Origin: MAG-120531 sp963934855
GTDB lineage: Bacteria > Bacteroidota > Bacteroidia > Flavobacteriales > Flavobacteriaceae
DNA: 64,000 nt
Assembly: GCA_963934855.1 (NCBI GenBank)
Contig: CAWWAC010000003.1
Coordinates: 102,933-166,932 of the forward strand
Direction of reading: 5' to 3'
Shown here: positions 8,104 through 16,600 of the stretch, one piece after another
Layout: each line of letters begins with the position of its first letter
Position numbering within the stretch: the stretch's first letter is position 1
The notes under the pieces: generated by a model
What the model was told of the DNA's origin: nothing
Database searches by the model: none
The model's input: only the letters and a program-made list of their open reading frames with translations
Translations under genes and position numbers: made by a program

Positions 8104-9576
8104 CTACCTGCTATAATTAGGAGATTCGTTGGTAATAGTTACGTCATGTGGGTGGCTTTCATTAATACCACTGGCTGTAATTTTAACAAATCTAGCTTGC
8201 TCCTTAAGCGTTTCAATATCTTTGGCACCACAGTAGCCCATTCCAGCTCTTAAGCCTCCTATAAACTGGTGAATGCTTTCAAAAAGATCGCCTTTATAAG
8301 GCACCCTTCCCACTATGCCTTCTGGCACTAGTTTTTTAATATCATCTTCTACATCTTGGAAATAACGATCTTTACTCCCTTCCTTCATGGCTTCTACAGA
8401 ACCCATTCCTCTGTAAGACTTAAATTTTCTTCCCTCATAAATAATAGTATCTCCTGGAGACTCTTTGGTACCTGCTAAAAGAGAGCCTAACATAACGGTG
8501 TCTGCTCCTGCTGCTATGGCTTTAGGTATGTCTCCAGTATAACGAATTCCACCATCTGCAATAACAGGAACGCCACTTCCCTTTATCGCAGCCGCTACCT
8601 CTAATATCGCAGAAAATTGAGGAAAACCAACGCCAGCTACTACCCTTGTGGTACAGATAGAGCCAGGTCCAATCCCTACCTTTACAGCATCGGCACCAGC
8701 TGCAACTAAATATTTAGCAGCTTCTCCCGTAGCAATGTTTCCTACTATAACATCTAAATCTGGAAATTTGGCTTTTACTTGTTTTAATACTTGAACAACT
8801 CCTTTGGTATGACCATGAGCGGTATCAATAACTACTGCGTCTACCCCCGCTTGAACCAATGCAGATGCGCGCTCTACAGCGTCTGGAGTAACCCCCAAAG
8901 CTGCTGCCACTCTTAGCCTTCCGTAAGAGTCCTTATTGGCAATTGGTTTTTGTGTGAGCTTGGTAATATCTCTAAAAGTAATGAGGCCCACTAGGGTATT
9001 CTCTTTATTTACTACTGGTAACTTTTCAATTTTATGCTGCTGTAAAACAACTTCTGCTTGGGCCAGAGAGGTACCCTCTGCTACCGTGACTAAATTCTCA
9101 GAGGTCATGACCTCTGAAATAGGCCTATTTCCGTTTTTTTCAAAACGCAGGTCTCTATTGGTTACTATCCCTATTAGTTTTTGGTCTTTATCTACAATGG
9201 GAATACCTCCAATGCTGTATTCACGCATATTGTCATTAGCATCTTTTACTGTGGCATGTAAAGGAAGTGTTACAGGGTCTATAATCATCCCACTCTCTGC
9301 ACGCTTTACTCTTCTAACCTGCAGCGATTGCTCTTCTATACTCATGTTTTTATGCAGCACTCCAATACCGCCCTCTCTGGCTATAGCTATAGCCATGCTA
9401 GACTCTGTCACTGTATCCATGGCAGCAGATACAATGGGAATATTGATGGTAATGTTTCTAGTAAATTTTGATTGAATATTGACCTCTCTAGGAAGAATTT
9501 CTGAAAAGGCTGGTATTAAGAGTACGTCGTCATAAGTGAGACCTTCTCCAACTATTTTACTTAAGTGTGCTTCCAT
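8104..9576 (-). CDS. guaB: Inosine-5'-monophosphate dehydrogenase
   Basis: 490 residues. It oxidises IMP to XMP with NAD+, the first step towards GMP. The TIM-barrel carries the catalytic cysteine loop GPGSICTTR near 305 and the phosphate-binding GGIRYTGDIPKAIAAGAD near 340. The flap has YRGMGSVEAM near 390. Two CBS domains (about 95-210) are inserted between the first strands. It is complete and normal. The start is supported by a consensus promoter 24 bp upstream. Confidence 0.98.
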   Translation of the reverse strand: MEAHLSKIVGEGLTYDDVLLIPAFSEILPREVNIQSKFTRNITINIPIVSAAMDTVTESSMAIAIAREGGIGVLHKNMSIEEQSLQVRRVKRAESGMIIDPVTLPLHATVKDANDNMREYSIGGIPIVDKDQKLIGIVTNRDLRFEKNGNRPISEVMTSENLVTVAEGTSLAQAEVVLQQHKIEKLPVVNKENTLVGLITFRDITKLTQKPIANKDSYGRLRVAAALGVTPDAVERASALVQAGVDAVVIDTAHGHTKGVVQVLKQVKAKFPDLDVIVGNIATGEAAKYLVAAGADAVKVGIGPGSICTTRVVAGVGFPQFSAILEVAAAIKGSGVPVIADGGIRYTGDIPKAIAAGADTVMLGSLLAGTKESPGDTIIYEGRKFKSYRGMGSVEAMKEGSKDRYFQDVEDDIKKLVPEGIVGRVPYKGDLFESIHQFIGGLRAGMGYCGAKDIETLKEQARFVKITASGINESHPHDVTITNESPNYSR

Positions 9577-9599
9577 GGCAATTAAAGTTTAATTGCGAG

Positions 9600-9607
9600 C
9601 AAATATA
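9600..9607 (-). promoter_or_regulatory. guaB promoter -7 element (TATATTTG)
   Basis: Minus-strand TATATTTG ends 24 bp from the guaB ATG. A TTTTG lies about 15 bp further upstream, slightly close for a standard -33. Confidence 0.55.
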
Positions 9608-9728
9608 CCGTATTTATTCTAACAAAACCTCATTATTGTGAATAATCCCCTATAAAAAATTAATGAACGCCCTGTTTATGAAGTAGTTGAAATCTCACAA
9701 CCAAATGGTCAGAGAAAAATCTATAAAA

Positions 9729-9751
9729 TTATTTTAATTTATTCTAAATAA
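9729..9751 (+). promoter_or_regulatory. Distal Fur-like palindrome upstream of the TonB receptor
   Basis: A 23-bp near-palindrome ending ATTCTAAATAA, with a left arm matching the complement at 8 of 11 positions. It lies 24 bp upstream of the -7 box. The resemblance to an AT-rich iron-regulator operator is inference. Confidence 0.45.
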
Positions 9752-9775
9752 GCTTAGTGAAATTAAATTTATAAT

Positions 9776-9783
9776 TATATTTG
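9776..9783 (+). promoter_or_regulatory. TonB-receptor promoter -7 element (TATATTTG)
   Basis: Exact TAnnTTTG match, 34 bp before the ATG, placed between two similar 23-bp palindromes (9729-9751 and 9789-9811). Confidence 0.55.
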
Positions 9784-9788
9784 TCCTG

Positions 9789-9811
9789 TTATTTTTAATA
9801 AGTCTAAATAA
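9789..9811 (+). promoter_or_regulatory. Proximal Fur-like palindrome in the leader of the TonB receptor
   Basis: A second 23-bp near-palindrome, TTATTTTTAAT / TCTAAATAA type, starting exactly 60 bp after the distal one and overlapping the likely transcription start region. Binding there would block transcription. Confidence 0.45.
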
Positions 9812-9817
9812 GTATAC

Positions 9818-12043
9818 ATGAAAATTCAATCCTTAAGTTTAATTATTATAGCTTTCGTAACGCAACAATTATTTGCTCAAAATAAACCTACTCAAAAAAC
9901 AAATGACAGCATTCAGCAGCTCAAAGAAGTAGTGGTCTCTGCCCACCAAATGTTTGGCAGTAAATTTAGAGCTAAAAATAGAACTGGATCTGCTTACTAT
10001 ATGGACAGTGAAGAACTACAGAAATTTAATATCACAGATATCAATAGGTCTTTAAGAACAGTTCCTGGTGTGGCCATTTATGAAGAGGACGGTATGGGAT
10101 TAAGGCCCAATATAAGCCTTAGGGGTACTTCCCCAGAAAGATCTGCAAAAATCACGGTCATGGAAGATGGGGTACTCATAGCCCCAGCTCCCTATAGTGC
10201 AGCTGCAGCTTATTACTTTCCCACTATTGCTAGAATGCAAGCGGTAGAAATTGTAAAAGGAAGTAGCCAAATTCAATTTGGACCCTATACCACAGGAGGG
10301 GCCATAAATTTAGTATCTACAGAAATTCCAACAGACGAAAAAACGGAACTTGTTGCGCAATACGGGGCTTTTAATAGTGGCCTTTTAAGAGCAGTGCACG
10401 GAAAGCGAGTAGGTGATTTTGGCTATCTAGTAGAGTATACCAAGTACGGATCTGATGGGTTTAAAACCCTAGAAAATGGCGGCAATACCGGGTTTGACAA
10501 GCAAGATTTTGTAGGTAAAATAGACTACAACACCCACTTATTTGGTATAGACCAGAGCTTGGCGGTTAAATATCAATACTCAGATGAAACTTCTTATGAA
10601 ACCTATGTTGGAATTACAGATGCAGATTTTAAAGATGACGCTTTTCAAAGGTACACTGGCTCTGAGAAAGACCAGATGAATGCCCTTCACAGGCAGTATA
10701 TGCTTACCCATACTTTAAAATTTTCTCCTTATCTATCTTTTACTACCACAGCATATCAAAATGAATTCCAAAGAAACTGGTACAAGCTAGACTATCTTCA
10801 AACGGCCCAAGGAAGAAGTTCTTTGGCCAATATCCTCACCAATCCTGATGACTACGCAGCAGAATTAAATATTATAAAAGGAAATCAGGATTCAGAGGGA
10901 GCCGCTCTTTTTGTAAAGGCCAATAACAGGGCATATATATCTAAGGGAATTCAATCTAAATTAGACATTCACTGGAGTGGCGTTAACACATTTCACGATC
11001 TAGAAATTGGAACTAGATGGCACTTTGACCAGGAAGACAGGTTTCAATGGGTAGACAACTATGCCATAAATGGCGGTGCCATGCAGCTCATTAAAAGGGG
11101 CGTTCCAGGCACCGATGCTAATAGAGTGAGTGACGCAAATGCTTTTGCTGCTTACGCCTTGTACAAGTTTAGCTATAAAAACCTAACCCTTACTCCTGGT
11201 ATAAGGTATGAAGACATGGAGCTTTCCAGAAATGATTTTGGCAAGACAGATGTTTTGCGTGAAGGGACTAATCTAAATGAAAGAAGCAATGCGCGCTCTG
11301 TTTGGATTCCTGGAGTTGGTTTTCAATACAACATAGACCAGGTTTCTATATTTGGTGGTATTCATAAAGGTTTTGCCCCTCCTAGTTCTGTTGCTGGACA
11401 AAAGGCAGAAGAGAGTATTAATAAAGAGCTAGGAGCTAGATTTAGTTACGCCGGCTTGGCTGGAGAAATTATTGCGTATAGGAATGACTATAGCAACTTA
11501 TTGGGGAGTGACTTTGCTGCCACAGGAGGTACTGGAAATTTAGACCTATTTAATGCTGGAACGGTGTTGGTGCAAGGATTGGAGTTCTTAGTAAACTATG
11601 ACCTCCTTCAAAGCAAAGATAAGGGGTCCTTACCCCTCACTTTTGGCTACACCCTTACAGATACGTCATTTAAAAATAGCTTTGACGCCAGCGAGGGATT
11701 GTGGGGAGATGTCTCTATTGGAGATGAAATGCCATATATAGCCAAACATCAGTGGCATATGAGTATGGGATATACAAAAGGAAAATTATCTCTTAACACT
11801 CAAGTAAGACATATGAGTGCTATTAGAACAGTAGCAGGCCAAGGCCCCATGATTGCTGAAAACATGGTAGGTGCCAATACCATAGTAGATGCTAGTATTC
11901 ACTACCAATACAATTCAAAATTAAGGCTACAAACTAATATGATCAATCTATTTAACAGCACTTATGAAGTGTCTAGAGTCCCTTTTGGATTAAGACCTGG
12001 TCATCCATTAGGAATAAATATTGGACTTAGATACTCCCTTTAG
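9818..12043 (+). CDS. FecA-like TonB-dependent outer-membrane receptor
   Basis: 741 residues. A signal peptide (MKIQSLSLIIIAFVTQQLFAQ) is followed by a TonB-box-like segment KEVVVSAH near 37 and a plug domain. The plug carries VPGVAIYEEDGMGLRPNISL, SLRGTSPERSAKITVMEDGV and VEIVKGSSQIQFGP. A long beta-barrel ends in aromatic-rich NIGLRYSL with a C-terminal Leu rather than the usual Phe. The plug resembles the ferric citrate (FecA) group, so a siderophore or ferric-citrate substrate is likely but unproven. It is a single gene; two operator-like palindromes flank its promoter. The convergent HMG-CoA lyase stop overlaps its stop by 4 bp. Confidence 0.92.
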   Translation: MKIQSLSLIIIAFVTQQLFAQNKPTQKTNDSIQQLKEVVVSAHQMFGSKFRAKNRTGSAYYMDSEELQKFNITDINRSLRTVPGVAIYEEDGMGLRPNISLRGTSPERSAKITVMEDGVLIAPAPYSAAAAYYFPTIARMQAVEIVKGSSQIQFGPYTTGGAINLVSTEIPTDEKTELVAQYGAFNSGLLRAVHGKRVGDFGYLVEYTKYGSDGFKTLENGGNTGFDKQDFVGKIDYNTHLFGIDQSLAVKYQYSDETSYETYVGITDADFKDDAFQRYTGSEKDQMNALHRQYMLTHTLKFSPYLSFTTTAYQNEFQRNWYKLDYLQTAQGRSSLANILTNPDDYAAELNIIKGNQDSEGAALFVKANNRAYISKGIQSKLDIHWSGVNTFHDLEIGTRWHFDQEDRFQWVDNYAINGGAMQLIKRGVPGTDANRVSDANAFAAYALYKFSYKNLTLTPGIRYEDMELSRNDFGKTDVLREGTNLNERSNARSVWIPGVGFQYNIDQVSIFGGIHKGFAPPSSVAGQKAEESINKELGARFSYAGLAGEIIAYRNDYSNLLGSDFAATGGTGNLDLFNAGTVLVQGLEFLVNYDLLQSKDKGSLPLTFGYTLTDTSFKNSFDASEGLWGDVSIGDEMPYIAKHQWHMSMGYTKGKLSLNTQVRHMSAIRTVAGQGPMIAENMVGANTIVDASIHYQYNSKLRLQTNMINLFNSTYEVSRVPFGLRPGHPLGINIGLRYSL

Positions 12044-12909
12044 TGATAGGCTTTAAAAAGTGAACTGGCTTTATTATGAGCCGCCTCAAAGGCCATCCAA
12101 TGCACCTGATGTGGTATTTTTTGAGAACTGAAATAAGAGAGCATTTTTTCTGTGGGCATATTACCAGTAAGGGCATCGGCTGCCATAGGGCAGCCACCAA
12201 AACCTTGTATAGCACCATCAAATCTTCTGCAGCCTGCAGCATATGAGGTGGCTATTTTATCTTTCCATTCACTGGGGTTGGTGTGTAAATGAGCGCCAAT
12301 CTCAATGCTTGGGTAAGCGGGTATTATAGCCTCATAAAGGGCTTTTATGTCTGCCAGTGTGGCACTGCCCACTGTGTCTGACAAGGAGAGAATTCCCACT
12401 CCCATATTGGATAATTTTTCTGTCCATTGCAATACAACCTCTGTGCTCCATGGATCTCCGTAAGGATTTCCAAAACCCATAGAGAGGTAGACCACTACTT
12501 TTTTATTGTGCAAGACTGCTAGCGCTAAAATTTCTTGTAAAACCAAAACTGCCTGGGCAATGGTGGTATGGGTATTTCTCATTTGAAAATTCTCAGAAAT
12601 AGAGAATGGATAGCCTAAATAATTTATTTCTGGCTGCTTACACGCTTCTTGTGCCCCCCTTAAATTAGCTACAATAGCCAGTAATTTGGTTTTTGTTTTA
12701 CTGAGGTCCAAAGCTGCTAAAACATGAGCTGTGTCAGCCATTTGAGGTATGGCCTTAGGAGACACAAAGCTTCCAAAGTCTAGACTGTCAAAATTGCAAT
12801 TGAGTAGTGACTGTAAGTATTTCACCTTCTCTGCGGTTGGAATAAAAGCCTTTATTCCCTGCATGGCATCTCTGGGGCATTCAATAATTTTAACTCCTTC
12901 TGCTGTCAT
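12040..12909 (-). CDS. Hydroxymethylglutaryl-CoA lyase family protein
   Basis: 289 residues. It is a DRE-TIM metallolyase that cleaves HMG-CoA into acetoacetate and acetyl-CoA in leucine and ketone-body metabolism. ECPRDAMQG near 10 is the DRE-type motif (the family usually has GPRDGLQ). FGSFVSPKAIPQMAD lies near 48, the metal ligands H-L-H in GAHLHTNP near 205, and the catalytic cysteine loop IQGFGGCPMAADALTGNMPTE near 235 (partly quoted). It is the last gene of the leftward nusB cluster, 34 bp after the lysE-type gene, and may be cotranscribed with it. Confidence 0.9.
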   Translation of the reverse strand: MTAEGVKIIECPRDAMQGIKAFIPTAEKVKYLQSLLNCNFDSLDFGSFVSPKAIPQMADTAHVLAALDLSKTKTKLLAIVANLRGAQEACKQPEINYLGYPFSISENFQMRNTHTTIAQAVLVLQEILALAVLHNKKVVVYLSMGFGNPYGDPWSTEVVLQWTEKLSNMGVGILSLSDTVGSATLADIKALYEAIIPAYPSIEIGAHLHTNPSEWKDKIATSYAAGCRRFDGAIQGFGGCPMAADALTGNMPTEKMLSYFSSQKIPHQVHWMAFEAAHNKASSLFKAYH

Positions 12910-12943
12910 GCTACTAAATTAAAAAGATAAAGTTACAAATTAA

Positions 12944-13567
12944 TTAAGGGAGCAGTATAAAAATACCAATCCCTATAAATAGAATTATTTGTACCCAATG
13001 AATGACTCTAAAAAAACTATGATTGCTTTTTTGAGCTTTAAAAAAACGGCTAGCAAGAAGTGCTAAAACTATAAATCCCACTGAGGAAATAGCAATAAAA
13101 ACAGCTCCTAAAGCATAAAACTGAAGCCAAATAGGCTGCTTTGGTAAGAATAAAAAACTAGGAAAAAAAGAGATGAAAAACAAACTCACCTTTGGGTTTA
13201 ATACATTCATGAAAAAACCTTGAACAAATAAAGAAGCCTTAGATTTTTCTGAAACTTCGGTCACGGGAATACCTGAGGGAACACCCCCTTTGTAAATTAC
13301 ATAGGCCAAATAAAATAAATACAGGGCACCCAGCAATTTAATGCCTATAAATAACTGTGGAAACTGTTTTAACAAGCTTGCAAAACCAATGGCCAGAAAA
13401 CTAGTGTGCACCAAACAGCCCGTCATAAGCCCAAGAATAACAGCCAGACCACTTTTAAAGCCATACCTCAAAGTCTGCAAAGACACATACATATTGTCTG
13501 GCCCTGGTGAAAGGGTTAAGAGTACCACCGCAACAATAAAGGAAAAGAGAATTTGTAGGTCTATCAA
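12944..13567 (-). CDS. LysE/RhtB-family amino acid exporter
   Basis: 207 residues with six predicted membrane helices. The N-terminal signature LSPGPDNMYVSLQTLRYGFK near 20, followed by GLAVILGLMTGCLVHT, is the LysE/RhtB hallmark. MNVLNPKVSLFFISFFP near 120 is the conserved second motif. It exports amino acids or related metabolites by proton exchange; the substrate is not readable. It lies 13 bp after pyrD on the same strand. Confidence 0.93.
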   Translation of the reverse strand: MIDLQILFSFIVAVVLLTLSPGPDNMYVSLQTLRYGFKSGLAVILGLMTGCLVHTSFLAIGFASLLKQFPQLFIGIKLLGALYLFYLAYVIYKGGVPSGIPVTEVSEKSKASLFVQGFFMNVLNPKVSLFFISFFPSFLFLPKQPIWLQFYALGAVFIAISSVGFIVLALLASRFFKAQKSNHSFFRVIHWVQIILFIGIGIFILLP

Positions 13568-13580
13568 AATAAATTTTTAA

Positions 13581-14615
13581 CTAGCCCTCTAAAATAGCTT
13601 TATTTATTTTTTTTACCAATGAAGGGCCTTCATAAACAAAACCGGTCCACAACTGTAATAATGAAGCACCTGCCTCTAGTTTATCTAAGGCGTCTTGGGC
13701 AGAATGAATTCCTCCTACACCAATAATTGGGAAGGCTTTATTGCTTTTTTCACTGAGAAATCTAATCACCTCTGTACTTCTATTTTTAAGAGGCTGCCCA
13801 CTTAAGCCGCCTGCTTGGCATATGAGTGCTTCTGGTGATTGTAAGCCTTTTCTGTCTAGGGTAGTATTGGACGCTATCACACCGTCTATTTTAGTCTCTG
13901 CTACTATCTCTATAATATCTAATAACTGAGTGTCTGTAAGGTCTGGTGCAATTTTTAAAAGCAGTGGCTTAGAAACGCCTGCATGTGAAGTAAATAGCTG
14001 CTGCCTTTTATCCATAAGCAGATTTAAAAGGGCTTTTAATGGCTCTTTTTCCTGAAGCTCCCTAAGGCCTGGTGTATTTGGAGAACTCACATTCACCACA
14101 AAATAGTCTACATGCTCATAAAGAGCAGTCAGACAAGCCAGGTAATCATTGGCCGCTTGGTCATTAGGAGTTACTTTATTCTTGCCAATATTTCCACCAA
14201 TTAAAACCCTGTGCTTTTTTTTAAGAGATACTACTGCCTGTTCTATACCTAAATTATTAAAACCCATCCTATTTATAATGGCCTTATCTTTTTTAAGTCT
14301 AAAGAGTCTCTTTTTTGGATTTCCCGCTTGAGGCTTTAGTGTGAGGGTGCCTATCTCTATAAAACCAAAACCAAAATCTGACAACTCGTTGTAAAGGGTT
14401 GCATTTTTATCGAATCCTGCCGCTAAACCTACTGGATTTTTAAATTTTAAACCAAAAACTTCACGCGCTAAGCGAGGATCATTTATTTGATAAAAAGCCC
14501 TAATGAGAGGTCCAAAACCAATACGTCCAAAAAAACCAATAAAGGCAAAAGAAAAGTGATGAACGAATTCAGGATCAAAAAGAAAGAAAAAGGGTCTTAA
14601 AAATCTTTTGTACAT
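13581..14615 (-). CDS. pyrD: Quinone-dependent dihydroorotate dehydrogenase (class 2)
   Basis: 344 residues. It oxidises dihydroorotate to orotate at the inner membrane, step 4 of pyrimidine synthesis. The N-terminal amphipathic helix for membrane and quinone binding (residues 1-40) marks class 2. FMN-site segments GLAAGFDKNATLY near 62, YFVVNVSSPNTPGLREL near 172 with the catalytic serine, and PIIGVGGIHSAQDALDKLEAG near 295 (partly quoted) are present. It is separated from yajC by 2 bp and so is translated in the same operon. Confidence 0.97.
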   Translation of the reverse strand: MYKRFLRPFFFLFDPEFVHHFSFAFIGFFGRIGFGPLIRAFYQINDPRLAREVFGLKFKNPVGLAAGFDKNATLYNELSDFGFGFIEIGTLTLKPQAGNPKKRLFRLKKDKAIINRMGFNNLGIEQAVVSLKKKHRVLIGGNIGKNKVTPNDQAANDYLACLTALYEHVDYFVVNVSSPNTPGLRELQEKEPLKALLNLLMDKRQQLFTSHAGVSKPLLLKIAPDLTDTQLLDIIEIVAETKIDGVIASNTTLDRKGLQSPEALICQAGGLSGQPLKNRSTEVIRFLSEKSNKAFPIIGVGGIHSAQDALDKLEAGASLLQLWTGFVYEGPSLVKKINKAILEG

Positions 14616-14617
14616 TT

Positions 14618-14902
14618 CTATTTAGCTGGCTCTTGAAGTTTTTTACTCATTTCCATAGAAATAGCTGAGCGATCAAATTTTAATTTACCAGCCATGGTTT
14701 CAATCACACAGCTTTGGTCTTTGTCATTTAATTCTACCACCTTTCCGTGCATTCCGCTCTTAGTTATTACCTTATCTCCTTTAGCCAAAGCCGATGCAAA
14801 TTTCTTTTCATCTTTCTGGCGTTTCATCTGTGGGCGAATCATAAAAAAATATCCCACCACAATAATTAAGGCAAGAGGTAAAAATTGGTTTAATGCTTCC
14901 AT
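14618..14902 (-). CDS. yajC: Preprotein translocase subunit YajC
   Basis: 94 residues. A single N-terminal membrane helix (FLPLALIIVVGYFFMIRPQMKRQKD) is followed by a small conserved domain, KKFASALAKGDKVITKSGMHGKV. YajC associates with SecDF in the Sec translocon. In Flavobacteriia it is typically found next to nusB and a DUF1573 gene, as here. Confidence 0.95.
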   Translation of the reverse strand: MEALNQFLPLALIIVVGYFFMIRPQMKRQKDEKKFASALAKGDKVITKSGMHGKVVELNDKDQSCVIETMAGKLKFDRSAISMEMSKKLQEPAK

Positions 14903-14989
14903 TTAAAGAACTGTTTTTAATATATTAAAGCCGCTATTTGCTTGTTATAAATAGTTAAATTGTATGGGTTTTAATCCCGAAATTAAATA

Positions 14990-15448
14990 TTAGTAAGCCG
15001 CGTTAGGAACAATTATAAATGCTTGTATTTTTAGCATTTCATTCCCGTTTGCCGTATTGGCTTGAACATTTATAGTTTTGGTTATCTGATTTTGACCAGC
15101 TCCATTAAAATTAACCTTCATTTGTCCTTGCTGGCCAGGAGCAATAGGCGTGTTTTTTGGGTAATCAGGGATGGTACATCCACAGCTAGAAGTAGCTTCT
15201 GTAATAATAAGAGGCGCATTTCCTGTGTTGGTAAAAGTAAAAATAGTTTCTTGGGGGGTCCCTTGAACAATCTGACCAAAGTCATGGAAGGTTTTGTCAA
15301 AAGTCATTTCAGCCACTTTTTTAGAAGCTTCATCTCTTTGAGTAGCCATTTCTACATTGTTAGAGTCAATTTTTTCAGTCGCTTTTTCTTTACAAGAAAA
15401 TACAGTTATAGATAAAAATGCAGTAGCTAATAGGATAGATTTTTTCAT
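14990..15448 (-). CDS. DUF1573 lipoprotein
   Basis: 152 residues. A signal peptide ends at lipobox ITVFSC (Cys near 19), so it is a lipoprotein. Residues 50-150 are the DUF1573 immunoglobulin-like domain, with FHDFGQIVQGTPQETIFTFT, APLIITEATSSCGCTIPDYP and PGQQGQMKVNFN. The SCGC pair is a family hallmark. The function of the family is unknown. It sits between nusB and yajC, a conserved order in this class. Confidence 0.92.
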   Translation of the reverse strand: MKKSILLATAFLSITVFSCKEKATEKIDSNNVEMATQRDEASKKVAEMTFDKTFHDFGQIVQGTPQETIFTFTNTGNAPLIITEATSSCGCTIPDYPKNTPIAPGQQGQMKVNFNGAGQNQITKTINVQANTANGNEMLKIQAFIIVPNAAY

Positions 15449-15493
15449 GGTGTTTTTTTTTAAATTATTACTCAGTACGAATATAAAAATAAT

Positions 15494-16441
15494 TTACAAC
15501 AATCCGCGGCCCACTTTCAAAAGCTTACCCGCATCCTTGTATTCTTTAGATAGATTATCTAAAATTCCATTAATGAAAATACTACTCTTAGGTGTGGAGT
15601 ACTCCTTAGCAATTTCCAAGTATTCGTTAATAGTTACTCTTACAGGAATAGAAGGGAAATGGAGTAGCTCACAGATAGCCATTTTTAGTAATACAGCATC
15701 TACATCTGCTATCCTGTCCTTGTCCCATTTTGGTGTCTTACCTTCAATTTCTTTTGACAAAAGGGGGTCTTTTAAAGCAGTTTTAGAAAGCAATTCTTGA
15801 GCAAATTCTTCATCATCCTCATGAATTTCCAAACCATTTAAAAAGGCAGTTCCAGTTTGTTTAGGTGTTAATCTTTTAAGTTGTTTAAGTAAATACGTAT
15901 TTACTATTGGCATATCGTCTGCCCAAGTAAGGGTGTAGTCTTCCAAGAAATCGTACATCTTTTCATTGGGTGCAATAATCTCTCTAAAAATCTTGATAAT
16001 AAAGTCTAAATCCTCTTTGTAATTGCCCTCTGGCGTACTCAAATATGTCTCATAAGCCTCACTAGCTAAAATTTCTCTGAAAATTATTTTAACATATTCC
16101 TCATTCAAATACCAAGTATTGAGCTTTCTTTTAGCAATCACTTCTAAAATAGCAGGATTGTCTTTAATCTGAAGTAAGACTAGGTTGTTGGAGAATTTTG
16201 CCTTTTGCGGAGAGGTGTCGGCAGCAGAAGCCAAATATTTTTTAGAGGCAAGCTCTAATTGCGAGCTGGCATGCGCTTGTAGCTCTATAAATAGGCTCAA
16301 CAACAAAAGGTATAGACTGCTCATTTTTTCCATACTAAAATGCAGGAATTTTTTTTGCTTGTCTAAGCTTTCTTCCTTGGTTTGGGTAAGGGCATAAAGA
16401 CCTTGCATGACTTTAACCCTAATGTGCCTTCTTGTGAGCAT
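15494..16441 (-). CDS. nusB: Transcription antitermination protein NusB (long flavobacterial form)
   Basis: 315 residues, about twice the length of proteobacterial NusB. MLTRRHIRVKVMQGLYAL at the start and the C-terminal half (WDKDRIADVDAVLLKMAICE then VTINEYLEIAKEYSTPKSSIFINGILD, partly quoted) are the NusB helical core; the extra residues between are characteristic of Bacteroidota. It joins the NusE/boxA antitermination complex on rRNA operons. It is the first gene of the leftward cluster, with a near-ideal promoter. Confidence 0.93.
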   Translation of the reverse strand: MLTRRHIRVKVMQGLYALTQTKEESLDKQKKFLHFSMEKMSSLYLLLLSLFIELQAHASSQLELASKKYLASAADTSPQKAKFSNNLVLLQIKDNPAILEVIAKRKLNTWYLNEEYVKIIFREILASEAYETYLSTPEGNYKEDLDFIIKIFREIIAPNEKMYDFLEDYTLTWADDMPIVNTYLLKQLKRLTPKQTGTAFLNGLEIHEDDEEFAQELLSKTALKDPLLSKEIEGKTPKWDKDRIADVDAVLLKMAICELLHFPSIPVRVTINEYLEIAKEYSTPKSSIFINGILDNLSKEYKDAGKLLKVGRGLL

Positions 16442-16470
16442 GATAAAGAACTTATTTAAATATTCTGCAG

Positions 16471-16500
16471 CAAAAATACTACTTATTTAAAGACGGCAAA
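16471..16500 (-). promoter_or_regulatory. nusB operon promoter (-33 TTTG, -7 TATTTTTG)
   Basis: Minus strand: TTTG at 16500-16497, an 18-bp spacer, then TATTTTTG at 16478-16471, 29 bp before the nusB ATG. Confidence 0.65.
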
Positions 16501-16558
16501 CCTTAAACAGCTAATTATATTGGCTTGCTGTGACTCATTTTAATACATTCATATATCC

Positions 16559-16566
16559 TATATTTG
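16559..16566 (+). promoter_or_regulatory. Promoter -7 element (TATATTTG) of the ABC exporter gene
   Basis: Exact TAnnTTTG match 34 bp before the ATG at 16601. No clear -33 element. Confidence 0.5.
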
Positions 16567-16600
16567 CATGGCGTGAGCAATAAAGCATTAAGACTCTTAG

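Noticed and set aside
8936..9475. 180-codon open frame antisense to guaB
   Set aside because: It lies wholly inside a clear housekeeping gene and its translation has no protein-like features.
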